NCBI GenBank assembly: GCA_021604805.1
Contig: BQJR01000002.1
Span: 332,665 to 396,664 of the forward strand
Length of the DNA stretch: 64,000 nucleotides
Reading direction: 5' to 3'
DNA from: Planctomycetota bacterium
GTDB taxonomy: Bacteria; Planctomycetota; B15-G4
Shown: positions 24,799 to 33,060 of the stretch, piece by piece
Numbering within the stretch: position 1 is the first letter of the stretch
Layout of the letters: each line of letters begins with the position of its first letter
Notes under the pieces: generated by a model
The model's input: the letters and a program-made list of their open reading frames with translations, nothing else
What the model was told of the DNA's origin: nothing
Database searches by the model: none
Translations under genes and position numbers: made by a program

Positions 24799-26046
24799 TC
24801 AGCTCTCCGCGGCGGCGAGTTCCTCTTCCGAGAGCGCCTGATAGGTGTCGAAAGTCTCGGTCGGGATGTAGTCGTTGAGGTAGGAGTAGTCGCTCGCACC
24901 CTTGATCAGGTTGCGCGCCACGACCATCCGCTGGATCTGGTTCGTGCCCTCGTAGATCTGCGTGATCTTGGCGTCGCGCATGTACTTCTCGATCGGGTAG
25001 TCCTTCATGAACCCGTAGCCGCCGAAGATCTGCACCGCGTCGGTCGTGACTTCCATCGCGACATCGGTGGCGAAGCTCTTGCACATGGCGGCCAAGCGGT
25101 TCACCGAGGCCTTGTCGCCCACGTCGCTGGCGGTGGCGGCGCGCAGCACGAGCCCGCGCGCGGCTTCGACCTTGCTGCCCATCTTGCCGAGCATGTCTTG
25201 GATCACGCCCATGCTCGCGAGGTTCTGTCCGAACTGTTGGCGACGCAGCGCGTAGGTGACGGCGTACTCGAGCGCGCCTTGCGCCAAGCCGAGGCCCTGC
25301 GCGGCGACACCCGGGCGCGCGAGATCGAGCGTGCCCATGGCGTGCTTGAAGCCCATGCCGGGACGTCCGCCGAGCAAGTTGCTGGCCGGCACGCGCACGT
25401 TGTCGAAGTGCGTCTCGACCACGGGCACCGCGCGGATGCCCATCTTGTCTTCGACCTTCTTGACCGTGAAGCCGGGTGTGCCCTTCTCGACCACGAGGCC
25501 GGAGATGCGTCGGCTCTTACTGTTCGGGTCGGTCACGGCGAAGACCGTGTGCAGGCTGGCGATGCCGCCGTTGGTCGTCCACTTCTTCTCACCGTTGATC
25601 ACGTACTCGTCGCCCTCGAGACGCGCTTGGCAACGCATCCCGCCGGCGTCGCTGCCCGCGAACTTCTCGGAGAGACAGAAGGCGATCATCTTCTCGCCGC
25701 TCGCGACCTGCGGGAGCCAGAGCTTCTTCTGGTCTTCGGTGCCGCCCACGATGATCGGGAAGGAGCCCAGCGCGTTGACCGCGTAGGCCACGCCGGTGCC
25801 GCCGCAAGCGCGCGAGAGCTCTTCGATCACGAGGCAGAGCGCCACGATGCCGGCGCCGTGCCCGCCGTACTCCTTGGGGATCCACACGCCGAGCAGGCCG
25901 TTCTCGATGTAGGCCTGGCGCACCTCGTCGGGGTACTCCTGGACATCGTCGAAATGCTTGGCGATGGGCCGCACGACCTCTTCGGCGACCTTGTGAGCCA
26001 CTTCTTTCCAATGAAGGGCTTCTTCGCTGATGACGATCTGGCTCAA
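24799..26046 (-). CDS. Acyl-CoA dehydrogenase family protein
   Basis: The 415-residue FAD enzyme has the ACAD domain order: a helical N-terminus, the FAD-binding CLSEKFAGSDAGG and INGEKKWTTNGG, and the C-terminal QIFGGYGFMKDYP and IYEGTNQIQR. The Glu of YEGT is at the position of the catalytic base in short- and medium-chain enzymes. It oxidises acyl-CoA to enoyl-CoA and passes electrons to ETF, in beta-oxidation or branched-chain amino acid breakdown. The chain specificity cannot be read. TTG 26046 with AGGAG 7 bases upstream is preferred to a further-upstream GTG. It stands alone here. Confidence 0.9.
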   Translation of the reverse strand: MSQIVISEEALHWKEVAHKVAEEVVRPIAKHFDDVQEYPDEVRQAYIENGLLGVWIPKEYGGHGAGIVALCLVIEELSRACGGTGVAYAVNALGSFPIIVGGTEDQKKLWLPQVASGEKMIAFCLSEKFAGSDAGGMRCQARLEGDEYVINGEKKWTTNGGIASLHTVFAVTDPNSKSRRISGLVVEKGTPGFTVKKVEDKMGIRAVPVVETHFDNVRVPASNLLGGRPGMGFKHAMGTLDLARPGVAAQGLGLAQGALEYAVTYALRRQQFGQNLASMGVIQDMLGKMGSKVEAARGLVLRAATASDVGDKASVNRLAAMCKSFATDVAMEVTTDAVQIFGGYGFMKDYPIEKYMRDAKITQIYEGTNQIQRMVVARNLIKGASDYSYLNDYIPTETFDTYQALSEEELAAAES

Positions 26047-26147
26047 GGGGGCGCTCCTAGTGACAATGGGGGGCTTGTCCGGTGGCCGCCGCTCGGGGTC
26101 GCGGGGCACAGCTCCCCCAGCATACCGACGCCTGCGTCGACCTCGCC

Positions 26148-26984
26148 ATGCACACCATCTACCGCGCCCTCGTCACCGCCGTGCTCCTGGTTTGGGGGTA
26201 CGTGATCGCGACCGGGCTCTCCGCCGGTGAGAGCCCCGAAGCGCTCGAGACGCACCTCACCACCGGCCTCGTCGGCGCGCTCTTCGGCGCCTTGGTGCAG
26301 TCGCTGCCCTTCGCCTACTTCCTGGGCACCGGTTTCTGGGTGAAGGCCTTCGTGCGCGCCAGCGGCGCCGATGCCGACTGGGAAACGCGCCAGAAGGGCT
26401 GGATGAAGAGCCGCGGCTACCTGCTGCTCTACGTGCCGCCCGTGATCACGCTCGCCACCGCGATCACCGGAGGCATGGCGGAGACCGGTCGCGTGCCGGT
26501 CGGTCTGCACGCGAGTCTCGTGCTCGGCGCCTTCGTGGTGCAACTCGCCGCGCTCTTCGTCGTGCCACAGATGATGGTGCGCAACTCCGCACTGATGGAC
26601 GAGCTGGCCGAGACCCACAGCCTGCCCAAGCCCGACACGCCCGAGCTCGACGAGTACATCGAGCGCGAGGAAGCCAACGCGCTGCCGCCGCTCTTCCAGT
26701 TGTCGCGCGTGCTGATGTTCTTCGGGATCCAGCCGCTGCTGATCTGGCTCTACCTGCGCTTCGGCACCGAGGGCCTGCAAGGCGCGCCCTACCTTCCGTT
26801 CGCGCTGTTCGGTTGCGCGCTGTTCGCGCTGGGCTTCGGGCTCAACGCGCGTCACGATCCTGAGCAACCCGCCACGCAGGCCAAGGCCATCACGCGTGCG
26901 ATGATCGCCGCCGGCATCGGGCTGGTGTTGTTCGTCGCGCTGCCGCACTACCTTTCCGACTTCCTCGAGGACTTCATGTCATGA
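26148..26984 (+). CDS. Polytopic membrane protein of unknown function
   Basis: The 278-residue product has about six to seven hydrophobic helices: YRALVTAVLLVWGYVIA, LVGALFGALVQSLPFAYFLG, LLLYVPPVITLATAITG, LVLGAFVVQLAALFVV, MFFGIQPLLIWLYL, FALFGCALFALGFGL and AAGIGLVLFVAL. An acidic cytoplasmic or external loop (DTPELDEYIEREEA) lies in the middle. No family is recognised. The ATG at 26148 starts just before the first helix. Its stop overlaps the start of the next membrane protein gene (ATGA), suggesting a two-component membrane complex. Confidence 0.72.
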   Translation: MHTIYRALVTAVLLVWGYVIATGLSAGESPEALETHLTTGLVGALFGALVQSLPFAYFLGTGFWVKAFVRASGADADWETRQKGWMKSRGYLLLYVPPVITLATAITGGMAETGRVPVGLHASLVLGAFVVQLAALFVVPQMMVRNSALMDELAETHSLPKPDTPELDEYIEREEANALPPLFQLSRVLMFFGIQPLLIWLYLRFGTEGLQGAPYLPFALFGCALFALGFGLNARHDPEQPATQAKAITRAMIAAGIGLVLFVALPHYLSDFLEDFMS

Positions 26985-27427
26985 GCATCTCCGCCCGCAA
27001 AACCGTGGTGTGCCTGGTTTGGATCGCCGTGGGTGTGATGCTCATCTGGCGCGGCTTGCCGTACGCCGGCCTGCGTGAGGCCGACGGCCTCGACGCCGTG
27101 CTCACCGGCAACAACAGTTGGATCGCGCTGGCGCTCGGCGTGATCGTGGGCATCGGCAAGGGCCTGACGGCGCTCAAGAAGGGCGCCCGTCGCGCCGTGA
27201 CTCACATCGAGGCGAGTGAGACGGCTCCGTTCTACAGCGTGTTCAGCCCGGTGATGATCGTGCTCGTGCTCGCGATGGTCGGGCTGGGCCTGCTGCTGCG
27301 TCTCGCCCCCTACGACGCGGACATCAAGGCCTGGGTGATCGGCATCCTGTACCCGGGCATCGGTGTCGCGCTGATCTTGGGCGGGTTGTTCGTGCGGACG
27401 GCGGAGCCGTTGCCGCCGAAGGGCTGA
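26981..27427 (+). CDS. Small membrane protein coupled to its upstream neighbour
   Basis: The 148-residue product has four hydrophobic segments (VVCLVWIAVGVMLIW, WIALALGVIVGIG, VMIVLVLAMVGLGLLL, GILYPGIGVALILGGLFV). The linker between the middle pair is basic (LKKGARRAV). The family is not recognised. The start overlaps the stop of the preceding membrane protein by four bases, so the two are probably made together and may interact. It ends 148 bases before the FG-GAP tandem; a small GCGGGA/TCCCGC hairpin (27509-27523) lies in that gap. Confidence 0.7.
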   Translation: MSISARKTVVCLVWIAVGVMLIWRGLPYAGLREADGLDAVLTGNNSWIALALGVIVGIGKGLTALKKGARRAVTHIEASETAPFYSVFSPVMIVLVLAMVGLGLLLRLAPYDADIKAWVIGILYPGIGVALILGGLFVRTAEPLPPKG

Positions 27428-27575
27428 GGCCGCCGCGGTTCGGTCGAGCGCCCTGAGCCGCGCGGATCGAGCTGAGTGGAAAGGCGTCGTCGCAGCGCCG
27501 TGATTCCTGCGGGACACTCCCGCGTGCCTCCCGATGGCTTGGGCATCGACCAGATGTCCTCCCGGGAGCTCCGCC

Positions 27576-29282
27576 ATGTCGCGCGCCATCGCTCGCAGCC
27601 TTTCGCCTGACTTCGCCGTGCTGCTCTTCGGCGCGCTGCTCACCGCACCGCTCAGCGCCCAAGCCGTGCTCGAGACCTGGACAGGCCCCGGCGCCGACGA
27701 TGCCTACGGCGACGCGCTCGACAACGCCGGCGATGTCGACGGCGACGGCGTCGACGACCTCATCGTCGGCAGCCCCTCAGCGAACGGAGGCGCCGGTCGC
27801 GTGGAGGTCGCGTCCGGGCGCACGGGCAACGTGCTGATCACCTTCTTAGGCGCCGGCAGCGACGCGCTCGGCACGGCCGTGGCCGGCGTGGGCGACATGA
27901 ACGGCGACGGCCTCTCCGAGATCGCGTTCAGCGCGCCGGGCCGATCGCTCTTCATCGACGGCCAAGTGAAGTACGACCCCGTCACCATCTGGAACTTCGC
28001 GAACCGCGGCAGCGGCTACTACACCTACTGGTCGCTTGTGAACGAAGACGCCGGCATGTCGCTCTCCGGCAAAGGCGATGGCGATGGCGACGGCCGCGCC
28101 GACTTGCTCATCGGCATCCCCTTCTTCGACGCGCCCGGCCTCGCCGATGCAGGCCGCGTGTTGCGCATCCGTCACACGCCGTTCACGACGCAGATCCTCG
28201 AGGTCGCGCGCGGCACGCAAGCCGGTGAACGCCTGGGACACGCGGTCGCTTGGGTCGGCGAAGTCGTGGGCGGCAGCAGCACCGACTACCTCGCCGTGAG
28301 CGCGCCCTACCGCGATCAAGGCGGCGCGCAGAACTCCGGGCACGTCTACGTGATGGACGGCTTCGGCAACCCGCTCTGGAACAAGGCCGGCCCCGCGCAG
28401 ACCGGCGCGGCCTTCGGCTGGTCGTTGTCCGGCGGCGTCGACATCAGCGGCAATGGCTCGCCCGACGTGGTCGTGGGCTCACCCTGGTACGACGCGACCG
28501 CCGAGATCAATCACGGGCGCGTGGTCGTCTACCGCGGGCACAGCGGCGCCTTCTACGCCAGCCGCGTAGGCGACGACTCCGGCGACCTCATGGGTTGGGA
28601 CGTGCAGGGCGTGATCGTGGACGGCGACCCGCACGTGTTCGCCGGCGCCCCCGGCGATGGCGAGACGGGCGGCTTCACGCTGCTCGACCGCGGCGTGCTG
28701 CATCGACTCACCGGCTTCGGCCTGGCGACCACGTGGACGGCGCTGGGCGGCGCGTCCTGGGGTTACTTCGGTCGCACGATCGCCGTGCTCGCCGACATGA
28801 ACAACGACGGCTCGCAAGAGTTCGCCGTCGGTCAGCCCTACACGAACTTCTTCCAGTCGAACGCGCCCGGCATCGTGCGGCTCTACGACGGCCAGACGCA
28901 CCTCGCCAGCTGGAACAACTACGGCGACGGCCTCGCCGGCACGCTGGGTGTGCCGCAACTGGAACTCACCTACGACCCGCAGCTGCAGTCGAACAGCTTG
29001 CTGATCATCGAGAACAGTCGCGGCGTTCCCACGCTGGGCCTGATCGTGATCGGCTTCGCGACCGCCGCGTTGCCTTTCAAGATGGGCACGCTGCACGTGC
29101 TCCCGCAAACCACGCGCAACCTCGCGAGCATCCCCGTGCCGAGCCTCGACCTGAGCGTGAGCACGCCCGATGACCACACGATCTCGGGGCTCACGGTCTA
29201 CCTGCAAGTGGCCGAGCTCGACCCGGGTTCACCGAGCGGCGTGTCGCTGTCGCAAGGCTTGCAGGTGAACTACGGCGTGTGA
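27576..29282 (+). CDS. Exported FG-GAP repeat protein (tandem paralogue 1)
   Basis: The 568-residue product has a signal sequence (FAVLLFGALLTAPLSAQ) and about six to seven FG-GAP-like blades. Acidic loops such as DVDGDGVDD, DMNGDGLSE, GDGDGDGRAD and DMNNDGSQE have the spacing of calcium sites. From about nt 28909 a C-terminal module (DGLAGTLG ... GLQVNYG) follows. It shares domain order and many blocks with the next gene (FDAPGLADAGRV against YDAPGLGNAGRV; PGDGETGG in both), so the two are duplicates. A GGGAG lies 7-8 bases before the ATG. It is probably a surface or secreted beta-propeller with unknown ligand. Confidence 0.85.
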   Translation: MSRAIARSLSPDFAVLLFGALLTAPLSAQAVLETWTGPGADDAYGDALDNAGDVDGDGVDDLIVGSPSANGGAGRVEVASGRTGNVLITFLGAGSDALGTAVAGVGDMNGDGLSEIAFSAPGRSLFIDGQVKYDPVTIWNFANRGSGYYTYWSLVNEDAGMSLSGKGDGDGDGRADLLIGIPFFDAPGLADAGRVLRIRHTPFTTQILEVARGTQAGERLGHAVAWVGEVVGGSSTDYLAVSAPYRDQGGAQNSGHVYVMDGFGNPLWNKAGPAQTGAAFGWSLSGGVDISGNGSPDVVVGSPWYDATAEINHGRVVVYRGHSGAFYASRVGDDSGDLMGWDVQGVIVDGDPHVFAGAPGDGETGGFTLLDRGVLHRLTGFGLATTWTALGGASWGYFGRTIAVLADMNNDGSQEFAVGQPYTNFFQSNAPGIVRLYDGQTHLASWNNYGDGLAGTLGVPQLELTYDPQLQSNSLLIIENSRGVPTLGLIVIGFATAALPFKMGTLHVLPQTTRNLASIPVPSLDLSVSTPDDHTISGLTVYLQVAELDPGSPSGVSLSQGLQVNYGV

Positions 29283-29289
29283 AGTCGAC

Positions 29290-29328
29290 GCGCGATCGCG
29301 CGGCCGCCGCCAACCGGCGCGATCGCGC
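29290..29328 (+). terminator. Stem-loop after FG-GAP paralogue 1
   Basis: Two copies of the self-complementary 12-mer GCGCGATCGCGC (29290-29301 and 29317-29328) can pair across a 15-nt loop just after the stop at 29282. There is no T-run, so terminator function is only possible. Confidence 0.4.
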
Positions 29329-29385
29329 GAGGTCGGCGGCCAGCCCTCGGGAAATCTCGCAGCGCAGCGGGACGCCGTCGGCTCA

Positions 29386-29420
29386 CTCCCGATTCACTTC
29401 GGTACCTCACGAATCGGAGT
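29386..29420 (+). promoter_or_regulatory. Hairpin covering the Shine-Dalgarno of FG-GAP paralogue 2
   Basis: ACTCC-C-GATTC (about 29385-29395) pairs with GAATC-GGAGT (29411-29420), 10 bp with one bulged C and a 15-nt loop. The 3' arm contains the GGAG (29416-29419) that lies 8 bases before the ATG at 29428. Folding would hide the ribosome binding site. Confidence 0.45.
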
Positions 29421-29427
29421 CCCGCTG

Positions 29428-31116
29428 ATGACCACCTCCCGCCCGCTTCTCACCGCCACGCTGCTCGCCGGCGCCACCTGCCTCGGCAGCGCACCGCTCA
29501 GCGCGCAACACGTGATCGAAACTCGCGAAGGCTACATGGCCGACGACACCTTCGGCGACGTGATCGCCAACGCAGGCGACATCGATGCTGATGGTGTCGA
29601 CGACCTGATCATCGGGAGCCCGACCCACCAAGTGGACCGCGGCCGCGTCGAGCTGATCTCGGGGCGCACGGGCGGCTCCCTGATCAGCTTCGTGGGCGCA
29701 CCGGGGGATCGCATGGGCAGGGCTGTCGCCGGGCTCGGCGATGTGAATGGCGACGGCCACTCCGAGTTCGCCTACAGCTCGCCGGGCTCCTCGCTCGTCA
29801 GCGGCTTCGTCTTCTACGACCGCGTCACCGTGTACGACTACGGCAACGACACGGTGCTGCACACGCGCTGGTTCCTGAGCAACGACGGCAACGGTGCCTC
29901 GCTCTCGGGCGGCGGCGACAGCGATGGCGACGGCCTCCCCGAGCTGCTCATCGGCGCACCCGGCTACGACGCTCCGGGCCTGGGCAACGCCGGTCGCGTG
30001 TGGCGCCTGCGCGTGACGGCCACGGCCTCGTCGCTGCAAGCGGTGGCGACGGGCACGCAAACCGGCGAAGGCATGGGACACGCCGTCGCCTGGATCGGCG
30101 ACACGCATGGCGACGGCATCGATCGCTTCGCAACCAGCTCGCCCTACCGCGATGAGTTCGGCGACGTCGACGTGGGCCGCGTCTACCTCTTCGACGGGCT
30201 CGGCAACGCCGAGTGGGACTTCAGCGGGCCCACGCAAGACAACGGCCGCTTCGGCTGGTCACTCGCAGGCGGCGGCGACTTCTCGGGCGACGGCCTGCCC
30301 GACGTGATCATCGGCTCGCCCTACTACACTGGCGGCGGCCTCGACGACCGCGGTCGCGTCGGCGTGAACCGCGGCTTCAACGCCGACATCCTCGCTTTTC
30401 GCTACGGGGACAGCGCGAACGACCTTCTAGGTTGGGACGTGGAGCCCGTGGTCTTCGACGGCGCCACGCACGTGCTGGCCGGCGCCCCCGGCGACGGCGA
30501 GACCGGCGGCATCAGCTTCAACGACCCCGGCGAAGTGCATCGCCTCAGCATGCCGTCGCTCGCCACCACGTGGTCGGACACGGGCGACGCGTCCTGGGGA
30601 CATCTCGGTCGCGCCGTCGCCGCGCTCGGCGACATGAACGGCGACGGCTCCGAAGAGTGGGCCGTCGGGCAACCCTTCCCGATCGACGCGCAGACGAACA
30701 CGGACGGCAACGTGTACATCTACGGCGGCGCCACGCACGTGGCCGCGGCGAGTCACTTCGGCGCTGGGCTCGCCGGCACGCTGGGCATCCCGTCGATCGA
30801 TGCGCTCGGTACGCCCAAGATCCCGTCGAACAGCTTGGTGCGCATCGAGAACAGCTTGGGACTCTCCACGCCGGCGCTCTTGTTCCTCGGCTTCAGCACC
30901 GCGGCGATCCCCTTCAAGGGCGGCACGGTGCACGTGAACCCGTTCAAGATCCAAAGCTTCCTGATGCCCGCACCGCGCATCGACTTCCTGGTTGCGCTGC
31001 AAGACGACCACACGCTGCACGGGCTCACGGCCTACGTGCAAGCCGCCATGGCCGACCCGGCCGCACCGCTGGGCGTGGCACTCACGCGCGGGCTGCGTCT
31101 CGACCTTGGCGAATGA
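29428..31116 (+). CDS. Exported FG-GAP repeat protein (tandem paralogue 2)
   Basis: The 562-residue product is a paralogue of its upstream neighbour, with the same order: a signal sequence (LLTATLLAGATCLGSAPLSAQ), FG-GAP-like blades with acidic loops (DIDADGVDD, DVNGDGHSE, GDSDGDGLPE, DMNGDGSEE) and a C-terminal module (FGAGLAGTLG ... GLRLDLGE). The blades FGWSLAGGGDFSGDGLPD and the paralogue's FGWSLSGGVDISGNGSPD are near-identical in plan. The 145-base gap to paralogue 1 carries a possible terminator, so it is probably transcribed separately, with an RBS that can be sequestered in a hairpin. Its role is unknown. Confidence 0.85.
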   Translation: MTTSRPLLTATLLAGATCLGSAPLSAQHVIETREGYMADDTFGDVIANAGDIDADGVDDLIIGSPTHQVDRGRVELISGRTGGSLISFVGAPGDRMGRAVAGLGDVNGDGHSEFAYSSPGSSLVSGFVFYDRVTVYDYGNDTVLHTRWFLSNDGNGASLSGGGDSDGDGLPELLIGAPGYDAPGLGNAGRVWRLRVTATASSLQAVATGTQTGEGMGHAVAWIGDTHGDGIDRFATSSPYRDEFGDVDVGRVYLFDGLGNAEWDFSGPTQDNGRFGWSLAGGGDFSGDGLPDVIIGSPYYTGGGLDDRGRVGVNRGFNADILAFRYGDSANDLLGWDVEPVVFDGATHVLAGAPGDGETGGISFNDPGEVHRLSMPSLATTWSDTGDASWGHLGRAVAALGDMNGDGSEEWAVGQPFPIDAQTNTDGNVYIYGGATHVAAASHFGAGLAGTLGIPSIDALGTPKIPSNSLVRIENSLGLSTPALLFLGFSTAAIPFKGGTVHVNPFKIQSFLMPAPRIDFLVALQDDHTLHGLTAYVQAAMADPAAPLGVALTRGLRLDLGE

Positions 31117-31223
31117 CGATTCATGCGGGGCCGCGGAGTGCACGTCGCGCGCAACTCGTGCGCGCGGCGTGCGCCTTTCGCGGCGCGGGAGCTCGCGCGG
31201 CGTCGGCTGAGAGGTGAACGCAA

Positions 31224-31241
31224 CGCGTGGCGCACCACGCG
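31224..31241. terminator. Perfect 7-bp stem-loop between convergent genes
   Basis: CGCGTGG and CCACGCG flank a CGCA loop between the stops at 31116 (plus) and 31251 (minus). No T-run is present on either side, so this is a weak bidirectional terminator candidate. Confidence 0.35.
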
Positions 31242-31250
31242 CAACACGTG

Positions 31251-32948
31251 CTACGGCGCGACGGCGCGCAACGCGTTGCTCGCAGCGAAACCGAAGTCTG
31301 CGCCCGGGTCCACGACCCACGTTTGGAGCACGAGCTCGAAGCCGGCGGGGACGCCCGTCGGCCAGCGCCCGTGCAGCGCGGCCTCGCCATCGGCATCCAC
31401 GCGCAGCGCCACGACCTGCGACGGGACCGGCACGAGCACGCCGCCCTTGAAGGCCGCGCCGAGTTCGTCGGCACCGAGCACGAGCGAGGCGAAGGACTCC
31501 GGGAGCGCGCCGGTGAGCAGCACGTCGAGCCGCGTGTCGGGCTGCAGCGGGCCGAGGCCCACCAAGCTCGGCGCGCCGTTCGTGCCGGCGAGCGCGTGCT
31601 CGCGATCGGTCCACGGCGACACGAGCGAGAGCGGGAGGGAGTAGGCCGCGCCGGCGCCCTCACCGAGCGTGTCGTCACCCGAAGCGCCCAGCAGCACCTG
31701 CTCGCCGTCGAAGTCGAGCGCGATCCCGAGGCGGTCGCCGAGCAAGCCCCCGGCCGTGAAGAACTTGGCCTGACGTGACCAGTCGCCCTGCGCCGTGCGC
31801 TCGAAGAAGTAGCCGGCGCCCGAGTTGTGAGCCGCGTCGTCGCGGAAGAACGCCCCTACGACCACGCGGTCGCCGCGCAGACTCACGGCGTGGCCGAAGC
31901 GATCGTCGGACGCACCATCGTTGGGCAGCAACTCCGCGACCTGCGTCCACGTGCCGGCGTCGCGCTCGAAGACCAGCGCCGAGCCGCTGTCGACCACCCC
32001 CGAGCCGTTTCCGGGCGCACCCACCACGAGCCGGTCGCCATCCAAGCTCAGCGCGCGACCGAGGTTGTCGGCTTGCATCGGCTGCGCGGCGCGCAACTCC
32101 GCCTGCTGCACCCAGTTCCCCGGCAGCGCACCAGGGACGAACACGTAGGCCGCGCCGTGGTTCGTGTTGAGGGCGCTGTGATCGTGACCCTTGGCGCCGA
32201 TCACCAGCGTGTTCCCGCTCAGCGCCACGGCTTCCCCGAACTGGTCGGAGGCGCGCGCATCGGAGGCCGTGAGCCGCACACCCAGCGGCCAGCTGCCGCC
32301 GACTTCAGGGAAGACGTAGGCCGCGCCCGCGATGAGTTGGCCGTTCACATTGGCCCAGCGCGCGCCGACCAACAACAGCTCGTCGTCCGCGGCGATCGAG
32401 CAACCGAACTGATTCGAGCTGAGCTCGTGGGTGGCGCGCAGCTTCACGAGCTGCTGCCACGCGCCGTTGTCGTCGCGCCCGAACACGTACACGCTGCCGG
32501 CCTGCTGACCTTGCGGAAAGAAGGTCTCGGAGTCGTCGGAGGGTGCGCCCACGAAAGCGCGATCGCCGTCGAGCTCCACCGCCCAACCGAAGAGGTCGCC
32601 AGGCGAGCCGCCCACCGGGACCAGCTCTACGGGCGTCGACCAGCCGCCTTGCGCATCGCGCGTGAACACGAAGGCCGCGCCGGCATCGGGGCCGCTGTCG
32701 TTCGCGAAGCGTGCGCCCACGAGTGCGGTGTCAGCCTCGATCGACACGGCCAGGCCGAAGTTCGGACCGAAGTCTGCGCTGGGCGGCAGCAAGGCTTCGA
32801 AACCCTGTGCGCTGAGCGCTGGTGACGCGGCCAGGAGCCAGCCGAGGAGCGCCACGCAGCGACGCAGAGCCGGGGAGTGCCGCGCGCGCCCCGACAGCGC
32901 GACACGCTGAGTGGATGTCTTGCGAGGACGGTCGATGTCTGCGGTCAT
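31251..32948 (-). CDS. Exported FG-GAP-type repeat protein with C-terminal module
   Basis: The 565-residue product has a signal peptide (ALLGWLLAASPALSAQ) after a 30-residue basic N-region. Seven or so blades of about 55 residues follow, of the form FGxAVSLxGDRVVVGA, with GSVYVF or GAAYVF strands (FGWAVELDGDRAFVGAPSDD, FGHAVSLRGDRVVVGA). This is the non-calcium FG-GAP variant, lacking the DxDGDG loops of the other proteins here. The last 120 residues (HALAGTNG ... ASNALRAVAP) form the same C-terminal module as in the 7237 and 53516 proteins. A GGGAGG lies 7 bases before the ATG and TATCAT 35 bases upstream. The function is unknown. Confidence 0.87.
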   Translation of the reverse strand: MTADIDRPRKTSTQRVALSGRARHSPALRRCVALLGWLLAASPALSAQGFEALLPPSADFGPNFGLAVSIEADTALVGARFANDSGPDAGAAFVFTRDAQGGWSTPVELVPVGGSPGDLFGWAVELDGDRAFVGAPSDDSETFFPQGQQAGSVYVFGRDDNGAWQQLVKLRATHELSSNQFGCSIAADDELLLVGARWANVNGQLIAGAAYVFPEVGGSWPLGVRLTASDARASDQFGEAVALSGNTLVIGAKGHDHSALNTNHGAAYVFVPGALPGNWVQQAELRAAQPMQADNLGRALSLDGDRLVVGAPGNGSGVVDSGSALVFERDAGTWTQVAELLPNDGASDDRFGHAVSLRGDRVVVGAFFRDDAAHNSGAGYFFERTAQGDWSRQAKFFTAGGLLGDRLGIALDFDGEQVLLGASGDDTLGEGAGAAYSLPLSLVSPWTDREHALAGTNGAPSLVGLGPLQPDTRLDVLLTGALPESFASLVLGADELGAAFKGGVLVPVPSQVVALRVDADGEAALHGRWPTGVPAGFELVLQTWVVDPGADFGFAASNALRAVAP

Positions 32949-32983
32949 GGCGGACCTCCCGAGAGTGGACACGATGGACGCGC

Positions 32984-32989
32984 ATGATA
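32984..32989 (-). promoter_or_regulatory. Candidate -10 box TATCAT
   Basis: TATCAT on the minus strand lies 35 bases before the ATG at 32948 and fits the TANNNT pattern. No clear -35 is visible. Confidence 0.4.
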
Positions 32990-33047
32990 GGTGCTGCCGG
33001 GAAACGCGTCGGGGTGCGGCGCGGGCACTGCCCAGGGCCCCCCCTGC

Positions 33048-33053
33048 TAGACT
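33048..33053 (+). promoter_or_regulatory. Candidate -10 box TAGACT just before an ATG (leaderless)
   Basis: TAGACT lies 7 bases before the ATG at 33061, within the same CTAGACTCC string that precedes the ATG at 9050. No Shine-Dalgarno is present. Confidence 0.45.
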
Positions 33054-33060
33054 CCGCCGC

